Source: Prosapia bicincta (taxonomy: Eukaryota; Arthropoda; Insecta; Hemiptera; Cercopidae). Taken from it: a stretch of 64,000 nucleotides of DNA. Below are positions 25,862-41,095 of the stretch, in pieces; the stretch's first letter is position 1; each line of letters opens with the position of its first letter. The translations under genes and the position numbers were made by a program. The notes beneath the pieces were generated by a model that had not been told where the DNA came from, ran no database searches, and saw nothing but the letters and a program-made list of their open reading frames with translations. The stretch covers positions 97,200,350-97,264,349 of the forward strand of contig JBAIZL010000001.1 in the NCBI GenBank assembly GCA_036971475.1, written 5' to 3'.

Positions 25862-27217
25862 ATGGGTAACCAACAAAAGTCCAACCAACCAACCAACCAG
25901 AGTAATGTGAAGAGGCGTCGTGAGGTTTCTCCGAAGATGCCTAGTGCAGTAATTGAGACGAGGAAAGAAATAAATGTAGCATCACCCAAACTACCGCCTA
26001 AATTTTTAATTGTTTCATGCACAGAAGAAGGAAAAGATCTTTCGAAAGTATCGCCTTTTTTGATTCATAAGGCTATAACCGGATGTGCAGCAGGACCTGT
26101 CTCTTCCATAAGGAAGTTACGGAATGGAACACTGCTGTTAGAAACAAGTAGTTCGAAGTAGTCACAATACCTGCTAAAAATGACCTCCTTCTTTGATCAG
26201 GTCAAGGTTTCGGTGGCCCCCCACAAAACCTTGAACTCATCCAGGGGAGTAATATCATGCAGAGATCTTTTGTATGTCCGTGAGGACGAAATAAAATCTG
26301 AACTGGAATCGGAAGGTGTAACAGAAGTCGTACGAATTATGAGGATGGAAAACGGTCAGAGAGTTCCAACAACATCATTAATCCTGACTTTCGGGAAACC
26401 ATCTATCCCGGAATATTTATATGCTGGCTATCAACGGCTTCCTGTTAGGCCCTACGTTCCCAATCCACGGCGGTGCTTTAAATGCCAACGTTTTGGACAC
26501 GTCAGCTTTTCTTGCTCCAAGCCAGAGGTATGCGGACAGTGCGCATCTGAAGGCCATGTAGAAAAGGTTTGCACAAGTACTCCAAAATGCCCAAACTGTG
26601 CTGGTGATCACCCTGCTCGCTCCTTTAACTGCCCAAAGTTCAAGGAGGAGAAAGCGATCCTCAGCATAATGGCCAAGGATAAAACATCTTTCCACGAAGC
26701 AAAAAAGAAGTTCAAGTCAACTCAACCTAGACTTGAAACAAAATCTTATGCCTCAGCTACCACCACTGAAAAGTCGTGTTCCAACTGTTTTGAGCTGAAT
26801 AAAAAAATTGAACTTCTCACTGAGCAAGTTAATCAGTTATTAGCATTAGTGACTAAAAACATGGTTTCCATCTTAAAGACTAATGTTGAATGTGCGGAAA
26901 AACCTCCATTGCCAGTTACCTCTGCGAAAATTGGAAGAAGTAAGACACTATTAGAGACAAATGTGAAAAACGTTAAACCTCCTAATACGAATAATAAAAA
27001 TAAGAACAAAGCTGCACCTGTGAAAGTAGGTGCAAAATCACAAGCGTCTCAAAAGAGGACCATTTCAAACTCCTCTTCTGAGTCAAAAAACTCTTCAGAT
27101 TCCACCACTACAATAGTGGTGATGGAATCTGATGACTCTCTGCCTGGAATGTCCAACATTCCAGGCCAGCGAATTTGCAATGACAGCAACGAGAGCCAGG
27201 TGAATCCATTTCACTAA
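25862..27217 (+). pseudogene. LINE ORF1, gag-like RNA-binding protein (one internal TAG)
   Basis: ORF1 proteins coat LINE RNA. The frame opens at 25862 and stays in one phase to TAA at 27215-27217, except for TAG at 26159-26161. The polar N-terminal 99 codons therefore separate from the 345 codons starting at 26180. The second part begins with an RRM-like/pre-C2HC region (residues 1-97 of that segment). Three zinc knuckles follow: C-x2-C-x4-H-x4-C at 99-112, a second at 118-131, and a C-x2-C-x3-H-x6-C type at 137-151. A Lys/Ser/Asn-rich C-terminal tail comes last. The single TAG is most simply a loss-of-function mutation. Programmed readthrough is possible but has no supporting context. ORF2 starts 6 bp downstream in the same frame. 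Confidence 0.88.
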
Positions 27218-27223
27218 AATACG

Positions 27224-30200
27224 ATGTCCACACCTAAACAATCCGTGATTCGGTGGAACCTTAACGGTGTTAAAAGTCACATTGAGGATCTCAAATTAAT
27301 TGTAAGGGATGTGTCCCCTATGTACATTTGTATTCAGGAGACACATCTCCATGAATCGCACAATTTCCATCTAAGGGAGTATTCAGTTTACAGATCGGAC
27401 TTCGTTACAGAAAATCGAGCTAGAAGTGGCGTAGCCATTCTAGCCCGTGACTGTGTCGACGCCGTTTCTCTGAACTTAATAACTCCCTTACAAGCAGTAG
27501 CAATTCAAACAGCTGTTCCATACAAACTCACTCTCTGTTGCGTCTACCTCCCACCAAGTGACAACCTGCAACAGAGAGATCTTGTAGACCTTATAAACCA
27601 GTTACCGACTCCGTTTTTATTAGTGGGCGATTTCAATGCCCACCATGTTTCATGGGGTTCCCCAGACTGCAACCCGCGAGGTAATCTGATCGAAAGCATC
27701 AGATCGGAACTGGATTTATACCTGCTAAATGACGGTTCTCCGACACATTTAGCAGCGTCAACAGGTGGATGGACAGCGCTAGACTTGTCATTATGCAGTC
27801 CTGTCTTGGCTACAAGGCTAAAATGGTCAGCATTGCCTGATCTTTACAGTAGCAACCACATTCCTATTGAGATCTCTTTGTGTGACTCCTCACCCTGTTG
27901 TGTTCGACATCCCCGTTGGATCCTGAAAAAAGCCAACTGGGAACAATTTTCACAAGATCTAGAATCACTGGACGTGGATTACTTGGCTCCCATTGATGAC
28001 ATTGTCAATTCATTTACAAAAACCGTTTTGAATGCCGCCGGAAAGGCAATTCCAAAAATCTCATCCAAACCACGACGACCACCTGTTCCGTGGTGGAATG
28101 ATGAGTGCACTGTGATCCTTCGTCAACGGAGAAAAGCTTTGAACCAGTTCAAGAGACATCCAACGAGTTTAAACCTGGAAAAATATAAAATCTTCCGTGC
28201 GAAAGCACGGAGTATATTTAGGCAACGTAAACGAGAATCATGGTCGCAGTACATTGGCTCAATTACAAGAACTAAAGCTCCATCCACAGTATGGAAGAAA
28301 TTACGATCAGCCTGTGGCATTTCCGTTCCGATGCCATTAATTTCATTAAGGCATTCGGATGGTGTTTTGACCACGGACTGTGAGGAAATTGCCAATGTGC
28401 TAGCGTTATCGTTTTCAAAACATTCTTCATCTTCTGCATTCAAGGACGCTTTCCAGGTGTTCAAACGTAAACAGGAAGCCTTACCTTTCACCGTTGGATT
28501 GTCTGGAGATTCTTGTTTGAATATCCATTTCTCTATCGACGAACTAGGGTCAGCTCTCTCGTCAACGAAGGATTCAGCTCCAGGCCCGGATGATATTGTA
28601 TACTCCATGATTAAAAATCTACCACCGTCGGCAAAAGTAGTGCTCCTTCGGATATACAACCGTATATTTGAGGAGCACGGTTTTCCCGATGCATGGTTAG
28701 AAGCGACAATGATTCCTCTTCTAAAACAAGGAAAGGACAAAACTAATCCCAGTAGTTACAGACCCATCTCTCTGACCAGCTGCTTATACAAACTACTGGA
28801 GAAGATGGTCAACCGTCGTCTTGTCTGGTATCTAGAAACAAACAAACTTCTTTCTAACGTTCAGTGTGGTTCCAGACAAGGACGTTCATCAGTTGACCAA
28901 TTGGTTTTGTTGGAGTCAGCTATACAGAATGCCTTCATCTTACGACAAACACTGGTAGCTGTTTTCTTTGACCTTGAGAAGGCATATGGCATGGCATGGA
29001 GAAGAGGAATTTTGAACGTATTGAAATCATGGAGTATACAAGGTAACATTCTTGCTTTTATACAAAATTATTTGAACAACAGGACATTCCGTGTACGTCT
29101 AGGAGGCATATATTCTGATCGTTGCGAACTAGAGAATGGTGTACCACAGGGTGGCGTTTTGAGTGTGACGCTGTTTGCTGTTGCCATTAACAGCGTCACT
29201 TCAAACGTACAGTCACCGGTCCACTGTTCCCTGTTTGTAGACGATTTTTGTGTATATATGGCTGCTAGAAATATGGCAACAGCGGAAAGATCCTTACAAT
29301 TAGTAATTAATAAATTGCAAGAATGGACCAAATCTACGGGCTTCAAGTTTTCGGCTTCGAAGACCCAGTTTATAACATTTAGTCGTCGCAGGCAACACCA
29401 GGAACCTATTCTTTATCTTGATGGTAAGCGGTTTCAAACCGCGGATAATGTGAGATTTTTGGGTCTTTTATTGGATAAAAGACTTTCATGGAAATCCGCA
29501 TGTGCGTGGTTTGAGGACCCGGTGCAGCAAGATATTGGATATGTTGAGAGTTCTAAGTGGTACAAATTGGGGAGCAGACAGAACCTGTATGCTCCGTTTC
29601 TATCGCGCCGTTGTAAGATCGCGCATAGATTACGGCTGTATAGCCTATTCATCTGCTCGACCTACGGTTCTGAAACTCCTGGATTCAATACATCACGCTG
29701 GCCTTAAACTTTCTACTGGTGCTTTTAGATCAAGCCCAATCTCCAGCCTTCTCGTTGAAGCTGGAGAACCATCTCTCTCTATGCGACGTCAAATGCTACA
29801 AATTTCATATCACACTGGTCTTCGAAGTAAACCTAAACATCCGGCATTCAAAGCAGTTTTTGATAACTACCTCGAGGATCGTTACAATGTGTGTCAACGT
29901 TCAACTGCTCCCTTCGGAATAAGAACGTTGCGCATTTTTAGCAATCTAAATTTAGAACATCTACCTATATTCGAACGAACATCATGCTACATCCCTCCAT
30001 GGACAATACAAAAGCCAAAATGTGACTTCTCATTGTCCATGTACCTAAAACACAATACTCCTGACATTACTTATCGTCAGGAGTTTTTGCAGATTCAACA
30101 AACTCACCAACATACTGTGACTATATTCACAGACGGTTCAAAACTGGACAATGGGATAGGTTGTGCATTTTATACGGAAGGACAAACCTTCACTTACGGA

Positions 30201-30919
30201 TTGCCCTCAGCCTGTAGCGTTTTTACTGCAGAACTTTATGCAATTTTCCAAGCTTTAAGATCAATTCCGTCTGTAAAATCTAAATATCTTGTGTGTTGTG
30301 ATTCCAAAAGTGCTCTCCAGGCTATTCAGGAAATGTACACTAGAACCCTTTAGTTGGAGACATCTTGTGCTCTATACACAGGCTCCAATTACGAGGTATC
30401 GAGGTGTCATTTCTCTGGGTGCCTGGTCACTGTGGAATATTCGGAAACACTAAAGCAGATGAAGGTGCAAAATTAGCTACAGGTATGTTGCCATCGACAC
30501 AACGTGTGATGGCATCAGATTTTGTATGTAAAGTTAAAACTACACTATTCTCTGTTTGGAATGAAGAATGGCAAAATGTAAATAGAAACAAGCTGAGGGA
30601 CATCAAAAATACCGTCCGATCATGGAGTACATTTGTTCGTTCGAATCGTAGGGAGGAAGTGGTGGTAACTCGACTTCGCATCGGCCACTCTTTGTTAACG
30701 CATGGATGGTTGATGCGACATGAGGATCCACCACTATGTCCGTTTTGTAGAAATAATATTACAATCAAGCATATCCTGCTTGATTGTGATAAGTTAACAA
30801 ATTTGTATATACGTTACGATCTTCGAGGTAGTTTAAAGGTGGTTTTAAGGGACGATGTCAGGGCTATCGACCGTGTCATCGCTTTCTTACGCCACCTGAA
30901 TCTATTTAATAATATTTAA
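27224..30919 (+). pseudogene. LINE ORF2: APE endonuclease, reverse transcriptase, RNase H
   Basis: This is the enzyme for target-primed reverse transcription. The first open segment (827 codons) has an endonuclease with WNLNG (residues 11-15), IQET (37-40), GDFNAHH (135-141) and SNH (210-212). Its RT has YRPISLTS (512-519), motif A FFDLEKAY (catalytic D583), motif B GVPQGG (639-644) and motif C FVDD (671-674), plus the thumb motif FLGLLLDKRLSW. Motif C is FVDD rather than the usual YADD, but both aspartates are kept. A frameshift near 29500 moves to the segment ending at 30353, holding RNase H motifs FTDGSK, FTAELYAI and CCDSKSAL. A one-base loss near 30342 shifts to the last segment, with WVPGHCGIFGN and a C-terminal CPFC..H..C knuckle, ending at TAA 30917-30919. 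Confidence 0.92.
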
Positions 30920-31036
30920 ATTATGTATAATTTTAGGTTCTAGTTTTAGTTACAATTAGTATTAAACATTTATTTTACTTCGTTTAGTTTGGTTAGTTTT
31001 ATTTGCAATATTTATTTAAAATAAAAACTTTAGTTA

Positions 31037-31066
31037 GGCGATGATAACCTTAATAGGTTTTTCGCC
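31037..31066 (+). promoter_or_regulatory. 3'-terminal LINE RNA hairpin
   Basis: GGCGA (31037-31041) pairs with TCGCC (31062-31066), and inside it AACCT (31046-31050) pairs with AGGTT (31055-31059). The hairpin sits directly before the A-rich tail, where many LINE reverse transcriptases recognise their own RNA. The recognition role is inferred. Confidence 0.7.
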
Positions 31067-31095
31067 TGGAAAAAAAAATAAATAAATAAATTTCT

Positions 31096-32375
31096 TTAAT
31101 TAATAATAATAATAAAGTACATTCCGTAAATCATGTTTCTAGTTTTTTTTTTAAAGTATTATAAGCAGCAATCTTCCGTTGTAGTTCGAGTGTAGTAGTA
31201 AACGTCTACTCACTTCAAACTCAAACAATTTTACTTAAGTAGTAACAGTGGAGCCGTAAACAGGTAACTGATAAAGAAATTGAAACTAGGAAATTAATGT
31301 TAAAAAAGAGTAAATGTTGTGAGTAAATATGCATAGGTATGGAGATTTTTCAGTTGACAAATCTCATATAATAAATTATATTCAAACCAGTTTTAATATA
31401 TTTACAAATATATAGAATAATAGGGTGATGTTTCAAGTGCAACCACCACTTTTACTATAACCTAAAAGAAGGAATACAGTTCTCCAATAGAAAATAAAAG
31501 TAACAATAATATATGTGGCAGTAAGGAAGACCCGAATAAAATGGAACTACATAAATTATTTCGCACCCCAAACACCACTGTCATTTTTAATTGTAGGAGG
31601 GGCAACAGGCCATTTAGCTAGAGTAGGCGGGAGGAACTTTCAAATATTTATAGGCGAACCATTTGGAAAACGATAAGAAGTTCTAGCCGCAGACGCAAAG
31701 ATAGTAAATGAATAAGCCTACTCTTTGCCAAAACTCTTGAAAAAGTTCCAGATGATAAAGTAAAGGTATGCAATTGTACAAATGGAATGTTTGGAATTAG
31801 TTCTTGAATGATTTTTCGAATTTTTTGTAACTATAATATAATTTTTTTAACGGTTTTCAATTAGAAATAGCAACAAACGGGAACAGTTTTTATTTATTAA
31901 TAACTCTGCGTGTTTCAACACAATTTTTTAATTACACTTGTTTTTATAGTTGATTTTATTTTAAAACATATTTAATTAAATACTTTATTATAGTAGAAAA
32001 GGGTATCTCTTTATATTCTACAAATTATCTCCGTTACATCTGTAAACATAATCCTATGTCTAGTAACAAAAATTGAGTTGTGTTTAGCATCGTTATTCTT
32101 TTCTGGTACTCAAAATTTTCGCTAACCTTTTTTTTTGAGTTAACAAAATCGAAATCCCAAAGCAAACTAGGAATTGCGCAAACAATTAGGCGATAATGAG
32201 GGGATGTAATCTGAGGGTTGAATCAATACCTGAACTAACCTAGCATTAACAATTGAACAGATTGCAATATTGTGAGCTGTTTCAATCGCTACGGCCTTAT
32301 TTACCTTCTCTGTTGGGAAAAAATACAATATTAAAACTGCCTGATTATAAACTATTCAATATTTTGTTTTTAATG

Positions 32376-32376
<1 letters not shown>
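31096..32376. other. Intergenic DNA, nothing recognised
   Basis: AT-rich with no supported gene or repeat family. Confidence 0.6.

Positions 32377-32430
<54 letters not shown>
32377..32430. repeat. (AT)n microsatellite left of the palindrome
   Basis: About 25 AT units ending at the left arm of the inverted repeat. Confidence 0.93.
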
Positions 32431-32436
<6 letters not shown>

Positions 32437-32491
32437 TTTTAAGATCAAATAATACACACAAAAATAGGAATATTTAATTTATTGAACAATA

Positions 32492-32538
32492 AACTCAAAG
32501 CTTTTCGTTGGCTTACATTACCAAAATCATCAGGAGTT
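32492..32538 (-). ncRNA. Hammerhead-ribozyme-like motif, left arm
   Basis: Read on the minus strand: AACTC, then CTGATGA, a stem II with TTGG/CCAA, then GAAA, a palindromic AAGCTT stem III, a T at the expected cleavage position, and GAGTT pairing with AACTC as stem I. The core is canonical CUGAUGA...GAAA. The base pair next to the core in stem II is a U/C mismatch with one extra U, so activity is uncertain. A palindromic stem III would require a dimeric fold. Confidence 0.5.
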
Positions 32539-32671
32539 ACAATATTAAGAATGATAAAACAAACTGTCTAACAAACATGAAGCTACTAGATAAAGCAATA
32601 CACTAGGTGTATTGCTTTATCTAGTAGCTTCATGTTTGTTAGACAGTTTGTTTTATCATTCTTAATATTGT

Positions 32672-32718
32672 AACTCCTGAAGATTTTGGTAATGTAAGCC
32701 AACGAAAAGCTTTGAGTT
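32672..32718 (+). ncRNA. Hammerhead-ribozyme-like motif, right arm
   Basis: The same arrangement as the left arm on the plus strand, with CTGAAGA (32677-32683; the seventh core position is variable in hammerheads), GAAA (32704-32707), AAGCTT and stem I AACTC/GAGTT. It shares the imperfect stem II. Confidence 0.5.
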
Positions 32719-32818
32719 TATTGTTCAATAAATTAAATATTCCTGTATTTGTGTGTATTATTTGATCTTAAAAATATTCTAACAGGAAAACACATTTGAT
32801 ATTCTACATATTTATATA

Positions 32819-32821
<3 letters not shown>

Positions 32822-32868
<47 letters not shown>
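32822..32868. repeat. (TA)n microsatellite right of the palindrome
   Basis: About 22 TA units. Confidence 0.92.

Positions 32869-36435
<3,567 letters not shown>

Positions 36436-36484
<49 letters not shown>
36436..36484. repeat. (AT)n microsatellite
   Basis: About 24 AT units. Confidence 0.94.
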
Positions 36485-36488
<4 letters not shown>

Positions 36489-37758
36489 ATATACTTTCCT
36501 AAAACAATCGCTAGGCCAACATCTGTATGTCGATATTACCCAAATGGATTGCATACATAATTAGGTTACAATAGCTGCAAAGCAAAGATAAACGTCAATA
36601 AAAATAAACCACACAAAACACCTCATAAGAAAAGTGTCAAAAAGGTTTAGAACTGAATAATAGAGTAGAAAATTGCGAGTTTACTAAAACAGAGCTAAAC
36701 ATGACATATACAAGAATTGATAAATCTAGAGCATTTGTTACAACCAACGCGCCGAAGTAATTCATAGTAGCACTATGCTGCAGGTGTTCTTGTTAGCTTA
36801 GCTCTCACTTTTTTAGCTAGAAATAACTACAGTGGAGTGATTATGCTGTTACAAATGTTAGAATATTTTTCACAATCTGATACATTGTAGTTTTTTCACA
36901 TTATTCATAAAGGTTTATTCATTGTATGCTAATTATTGTTAAATAACATCCGTTACTATGTATTTCGTTGCATGTTATTGAGACACATAATGTTCCTAAG
37001 GAATAATTGTAAATGAGATAAGACTCATGTAGAGTGCAATTGTAACTAACGAAAACTAAATAGGTACTAATTCTGTCTTCTTTATTAGCAATCATTGTCA
37101 GTCAGTCATTAACAATAATTTTCAAGACAATAAAGTAAAATGTTATCACAGGTCAAAATTTCTTTACTGTTCCAACTAGAATAGGAACGATATTTTTACT
37201 TCGTTGCAAAAGAAAAAGATATGTATACTTACAAACCATGTCATGTTAATAAAGAAGAAAATACCTCTATTCTCCCTGTTTTTGTTAGAATCAATTACAA
37301 CTACAGTAGTACACAGTATATTGATTCCATATAAAGGACTTTAAGTAAATTTAAATAAAACCTTTAAAATTTACAAACATACATTTGTCTTTGTAGAGTT
37401 CAAGGCTTGAATTTCAAACCGGATGTTTTCAGGTAATTTTCCATGCAGACGTGAGTAGAGTGCCCTATTGGTCAAGTAATAAAACCCATATGGAAATTCG
37501 TAGTTTCGAAATAGCCTTCTTAAACATTACGAAGGAAATAATTTAGTAACACTATTTGTAACAAATTTTAAAACATTTATTTATCTCTTTTTACTTTTTT
37601 TTAGTCTTACGGAAAGTATTCGACAGCTTATTCTTTCGATTCCTTTGATAAACATATTCAATTACTATCAAGCTCGTAAGTTTCATCTTTTTAATACTTA
37701 GTTTCTGCAAATTATAAATAATTTTAAAATAAAACCATAAAGAATTTAAGACATGATA
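36485..37758. other. Intergenic DNA left of the giant-TIR element
   Basis: AT-rich host DNA with no supported gene. Composition changes abruptly to GC-richer, C-strand-biased sequence at 37765. Confidence 0.6.
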
Positions 37759-37764
37759 CATATA
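37759..37764. repeat. 6-bp target-site duplication, left copy
   Basis: CATATA immediately outside the left inverted-repeat end. The identical hexamer lies at 48597-48602 outside the right end. Bases beyond it do not match. Confidence 0.85.
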
Positions 37765-38120
37765 AGTAGTAGTTGCCCTACCCTAGCACAACTACCCCTA
37801 ACTCGGTCGCTACGTAACCTAGGACTGTAGGGGTAGTTTTGGATGATGCAGGAGGTCATCGCGCACCTGATCCCAGACCCGGGGGTGGTTTCGACCGCGT
37901 CTAGAGGGGTAGGGGGTAGTTTTTCGAAAAAAATTTTATTTTAACCTAACTCGGCCGCTACGTAACCTAGGACTATAGGGGTGGTTTTGGATGATGCAGA
38001 GGCTTGACGCCGACCCTCACCCAACCCCTAAGGGTGGTTTTGACCATGCCTAGAGGGGCAGGGGCGGTAAATGGAAAAAACTAATTCCAACCCACTGACC
38101 TAAGCTAGCCAAAATGGATC

Positions 38121-38136
38121 TAACCTAACCTAACCT
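38121..38136. repeat. Telomere-like (TAACC)n run in the left TIR
   Basis: TAACCTAACCTAACCT is 3.2 units of the insect telomere repeat TTAGG on the opposite strand. The counterpart in the right TIR is slightly longer, at 48223-48240. Confidence 0.75.
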
Positions 38137-41087
38137 GAGTGTTGGGGGTGACCTCAGCTACGTTCAGGACCGTCTCCGGGGGTGGCTCCGGGGGTGGATT
38201 GGGGGTGGGGGGTAGTTTTCGAAAAAATTTTGGAAAAACGTTTCTTGACCGATGGGGTGTGTCTAGAGTGCATTATCGCGTCGGTAGGGGTAGTTTCACC
38301 TAGGGGTAGTTTTTACAAAAAATATGAAATTGCCAAAAATCGGTCGGTTGGATCAACAGAGAGAACGGGAAATGTCTAGAATCCTTTTTGGACCGTTGCG
38401 GGGGATGGTTTACCTAGGGGTAGTTTTTACAAAAAATATGAAATTGCCGAAAATCGACCGGTTGGATCAAATGACCGTACGGGATACGTGTAGAGTCCAT
38501 TATGGACGACTGTGGGGGCGGGTGCACCTGTTTTCAGATTGCCAAAAAATGATCGGTGACCTAGGTAAAAGTCACCACCGAACCCGCGCTTGAGGTAACA
38601 CCGCCTAAGAGCGGGTAAAGCTAACACGGAGCACGGCCTCGGTTAAAGCCAATCCAAGCCCAGCCACCCAGCAGCTATGCCTTAGGTAAAGCAAGTGGGG
38701 GGTTGATTGCCAAAAATGATCGACCAATCACAACACAGGGGCCCTGTAGGTCTACGCAAACGGTCGCTGTAAGACGGAAAGGCTTATATACAGCGTTAAA
38801 CCAATATATATGATAGCCCACATAATGTGTTAAACAAATATGTAAGCCTACATATGCTAGGCCAACATACATGGGCCTACTATGTTTGTAAACCACAGGC
38901 CAAACCCTTATGACCTGAGCTATTTTCACCTCTTCTATCAGGTTGATCCTGGCAACCGTATAATATGGGAGGTACTATAGGGTACATCTACCAATGCATA
39001 ACCTATCAAGCCCACGTAAAGGTTTATGACGTATCGGCGTTCGAGCGACTCAGGTATTAGGCCCTCCATAACTAGAGGGGCAAGGGTTATGATTGTCAAA
39101 CTCAAAATTTGTCTATGCTACAAAATAATAAACAAAGCAACAAAGCCCCGTCGTTTCAGGGAATACGCTTGACCGTGTGCTAGACATGTACAGACTTGCA
39201 AAGATAACACATTATCTAAAAAACCGCAACGGCTGCCGCTATAGCAAGCTTAAAACCCGCACGGCTGTGTCGTTGTGAATCTAGGCACGTGTCTATGTTT
39301 TGATTACTGTATCAATTTATTATGTACTGTCGTCATACCAAGGCCTATAATCAGAAATCAGTGTAAATAATCAAATAGCCTCAATGGACATCTCCTATAG
39401 CTGTAAATGTATCTAGATATAAAGGTATATATGGAGAAACACTAATAAAGAGGCCTATCACAAAACGAGAATAAATATATGTTATAAAACGATGCCAAGC
39501 CATCATGCATGCTATCATACATAGGCTTGTTTAGCCAACACATGTGATAGGACACATAATGTGTTAAACAAATATGCGTGTAGGCCTGCATACATACTAT
39601 GCTAAGCCGACTTACATGGGCCTACTATGTCGGTAAACCACTGGCCAAAGCCCATATGACCTGAGCTATTTACACCTCGTCTATCAGGTAGAACTTGGCA
39701 ACCGTATAATACGGGAAGTACTATATGGTATAGCTAACAATGCATAACCTATCACGCCCATGACGGTCAACAAATATTACAATATAATTTAAAAAAAGTT
39801 ACGCAACCTATATACATACAATGCTAACCAATATAGGCATATATACTATGTTAAACCAGCATGCAATATACTCTAAATAGCCATATATATACGCTGTTAA
39901 ACCAATATGCAGGTTAACCTATATACAGCCCTTATTAGGCAAATATCCCCGTTACCCACATAGACCTATGTTAAACCAGGATGAATGATAGCTTATATAG
40001 TGTGTTAAACAAATATGCATGTAAACCTACATAAATAATATGCTAAGCCTGTGCTAAACAGATATGCGTGTAAACCCACATAAATACTATGCTAACCAGC
40101 ATGGATGCTATCCTACATAGGCTTATATACTATGTTAGGCCTGCATACGTAATTACCCTATATAGTGTGTTAAATAAATATGCGTGTAAACCAAATAAAT
40201 ACTATGCTAAGCCAACATGCATGCTATCATACTATGTTAGGCCTACATAATGTGTTAAACATATATGTGTGTGCCAGCTTGCATAGATATTATGCTAAGA
40301 AGACATGGGCCTACAAAGTATAACACATTATATCCGGTGCATAGTTTAGCTAACGGTCATCACACACTATCCTACAAGCTGCCCACAAATTACCACATAA
40401 TACCTGATACATAGCTTGGCTAATCATTAACACATAGTAGGCCCCAACACATAATATCCGGTGCATAGCCTAGCTAAATAAGCATAAACTCCCCAAAATT
40501 GACATATCAATTATGTATGGTCTAGATATAGTCACACATGTCATTTCAAAAGTCAGCTGGAAAGAAACACTAGCCTGGCTAATCATTAACACATAGTAGG
40601 CCCCAACACATAATCTCCAGTGCATAGCCAGGCTAATGTTCATCATGTAGTACCCAATGCATAGCTTGAGTATGGTTTAACAAACAGTATCCAAAGCATA
40701 GCTTGACTATGATTATCACATGAGTAGGTTGATTACAAACTAACACATAATAATCATTGCACAGTCTGGCTAATGGTTATTAAATAGTACCTGTTGCATA
40801 GCCAGGCTAATGATTAACACATAGTACCCGATGCATAGTCTGACTAGGGTAAACACATAGTATCCGAACCATAGATTGACTAATGGTTACCACATGGTAT
40901 CCAAAGCATAGCTAGGCTAGCGAATAACTAGTGGTTAGTTTGACTATGGATAACACACACACACAGTATCCGATGCGTAGCTTAGCTAACGGATAACACA
41001 TAGTAACCTATGCTTAGCCTGACTAGGGCTAACACATATCCGACGAATGGCTCGACTAAGGCTAACACACAGTATCCGGATCGAATA

Positions 41088-41095
41088 TGACGTCA
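41088..41095. promoter_or_regulatory. CRE-like palindrome TGACGTCA in the left TIR
   Basis: Perfect 8-bp cAMP-response-element/bZIP consensus, mirrored at 44828-44835 in the right TIR. A further copy lies in the core intergenic region at 43145-43152. Regulatory use is inferred. Confidence 0.45.

Larger units (their letters stand above)
25413..31087 (+). mobile_element. Near-full-length two-ORF LINE (I/Jockey-like, with RNase H)
   Basis: The order is a ~450-bp 5' leader, ORF1 (gag-like, zinc knuckles), ORF2 (APE endonuclease, RT, RNase H, C-terminal knuckle), a short AT-rich 3' UTR, a terminal hairpin at 31037-31066 and an A-rich/(TAAA)n tail. The 5' boundary is tentative: TAAATTTCT at 25404-25412 matches 31087-31095 after the tail, a possible 9-bp TSD, but in AT-rich DNA this could be chance. 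Two frameshifts and one internal stop make the copy inactive, yet divergence is low, suggesting a fairly recent insertion. Confidence 0.85.
32431..32779. repeat. 349-bp near-perfect palindrome
   Basis: The left arm (32431-32603) and right arm (32607-32779) are reverse complements over ~173 bp with about three mismatches, separated by the 3-base spacer TAG. It is flanked by TA-rich microsatellites on both sides. Each arm contains a hammerhead-like core, and arms in inverted orientation bearing hammerheads are known from Penelope-like retroelements. No protein is encoded. It could be two opposed solo termini of such an element or a foldback/MITE-like insertion. Confidence 0.93.

Noticed and set aside
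38182..38929. ORFs of 65-89 codons in the TIRs (mirrored at 46816-48179)
   Set aside because: They overlap minisatellite units on both strands, lack domain patterns, and appear twice only because the arms are copies.
38941..38954. GGTTGATCCTGGCA resembles the 5' end of 18S rRNA
   Set aside because: The match is about a dozen bases only, the sequence on either side is not rRNA, and the duplicated segment near 39709 diverges at this word.
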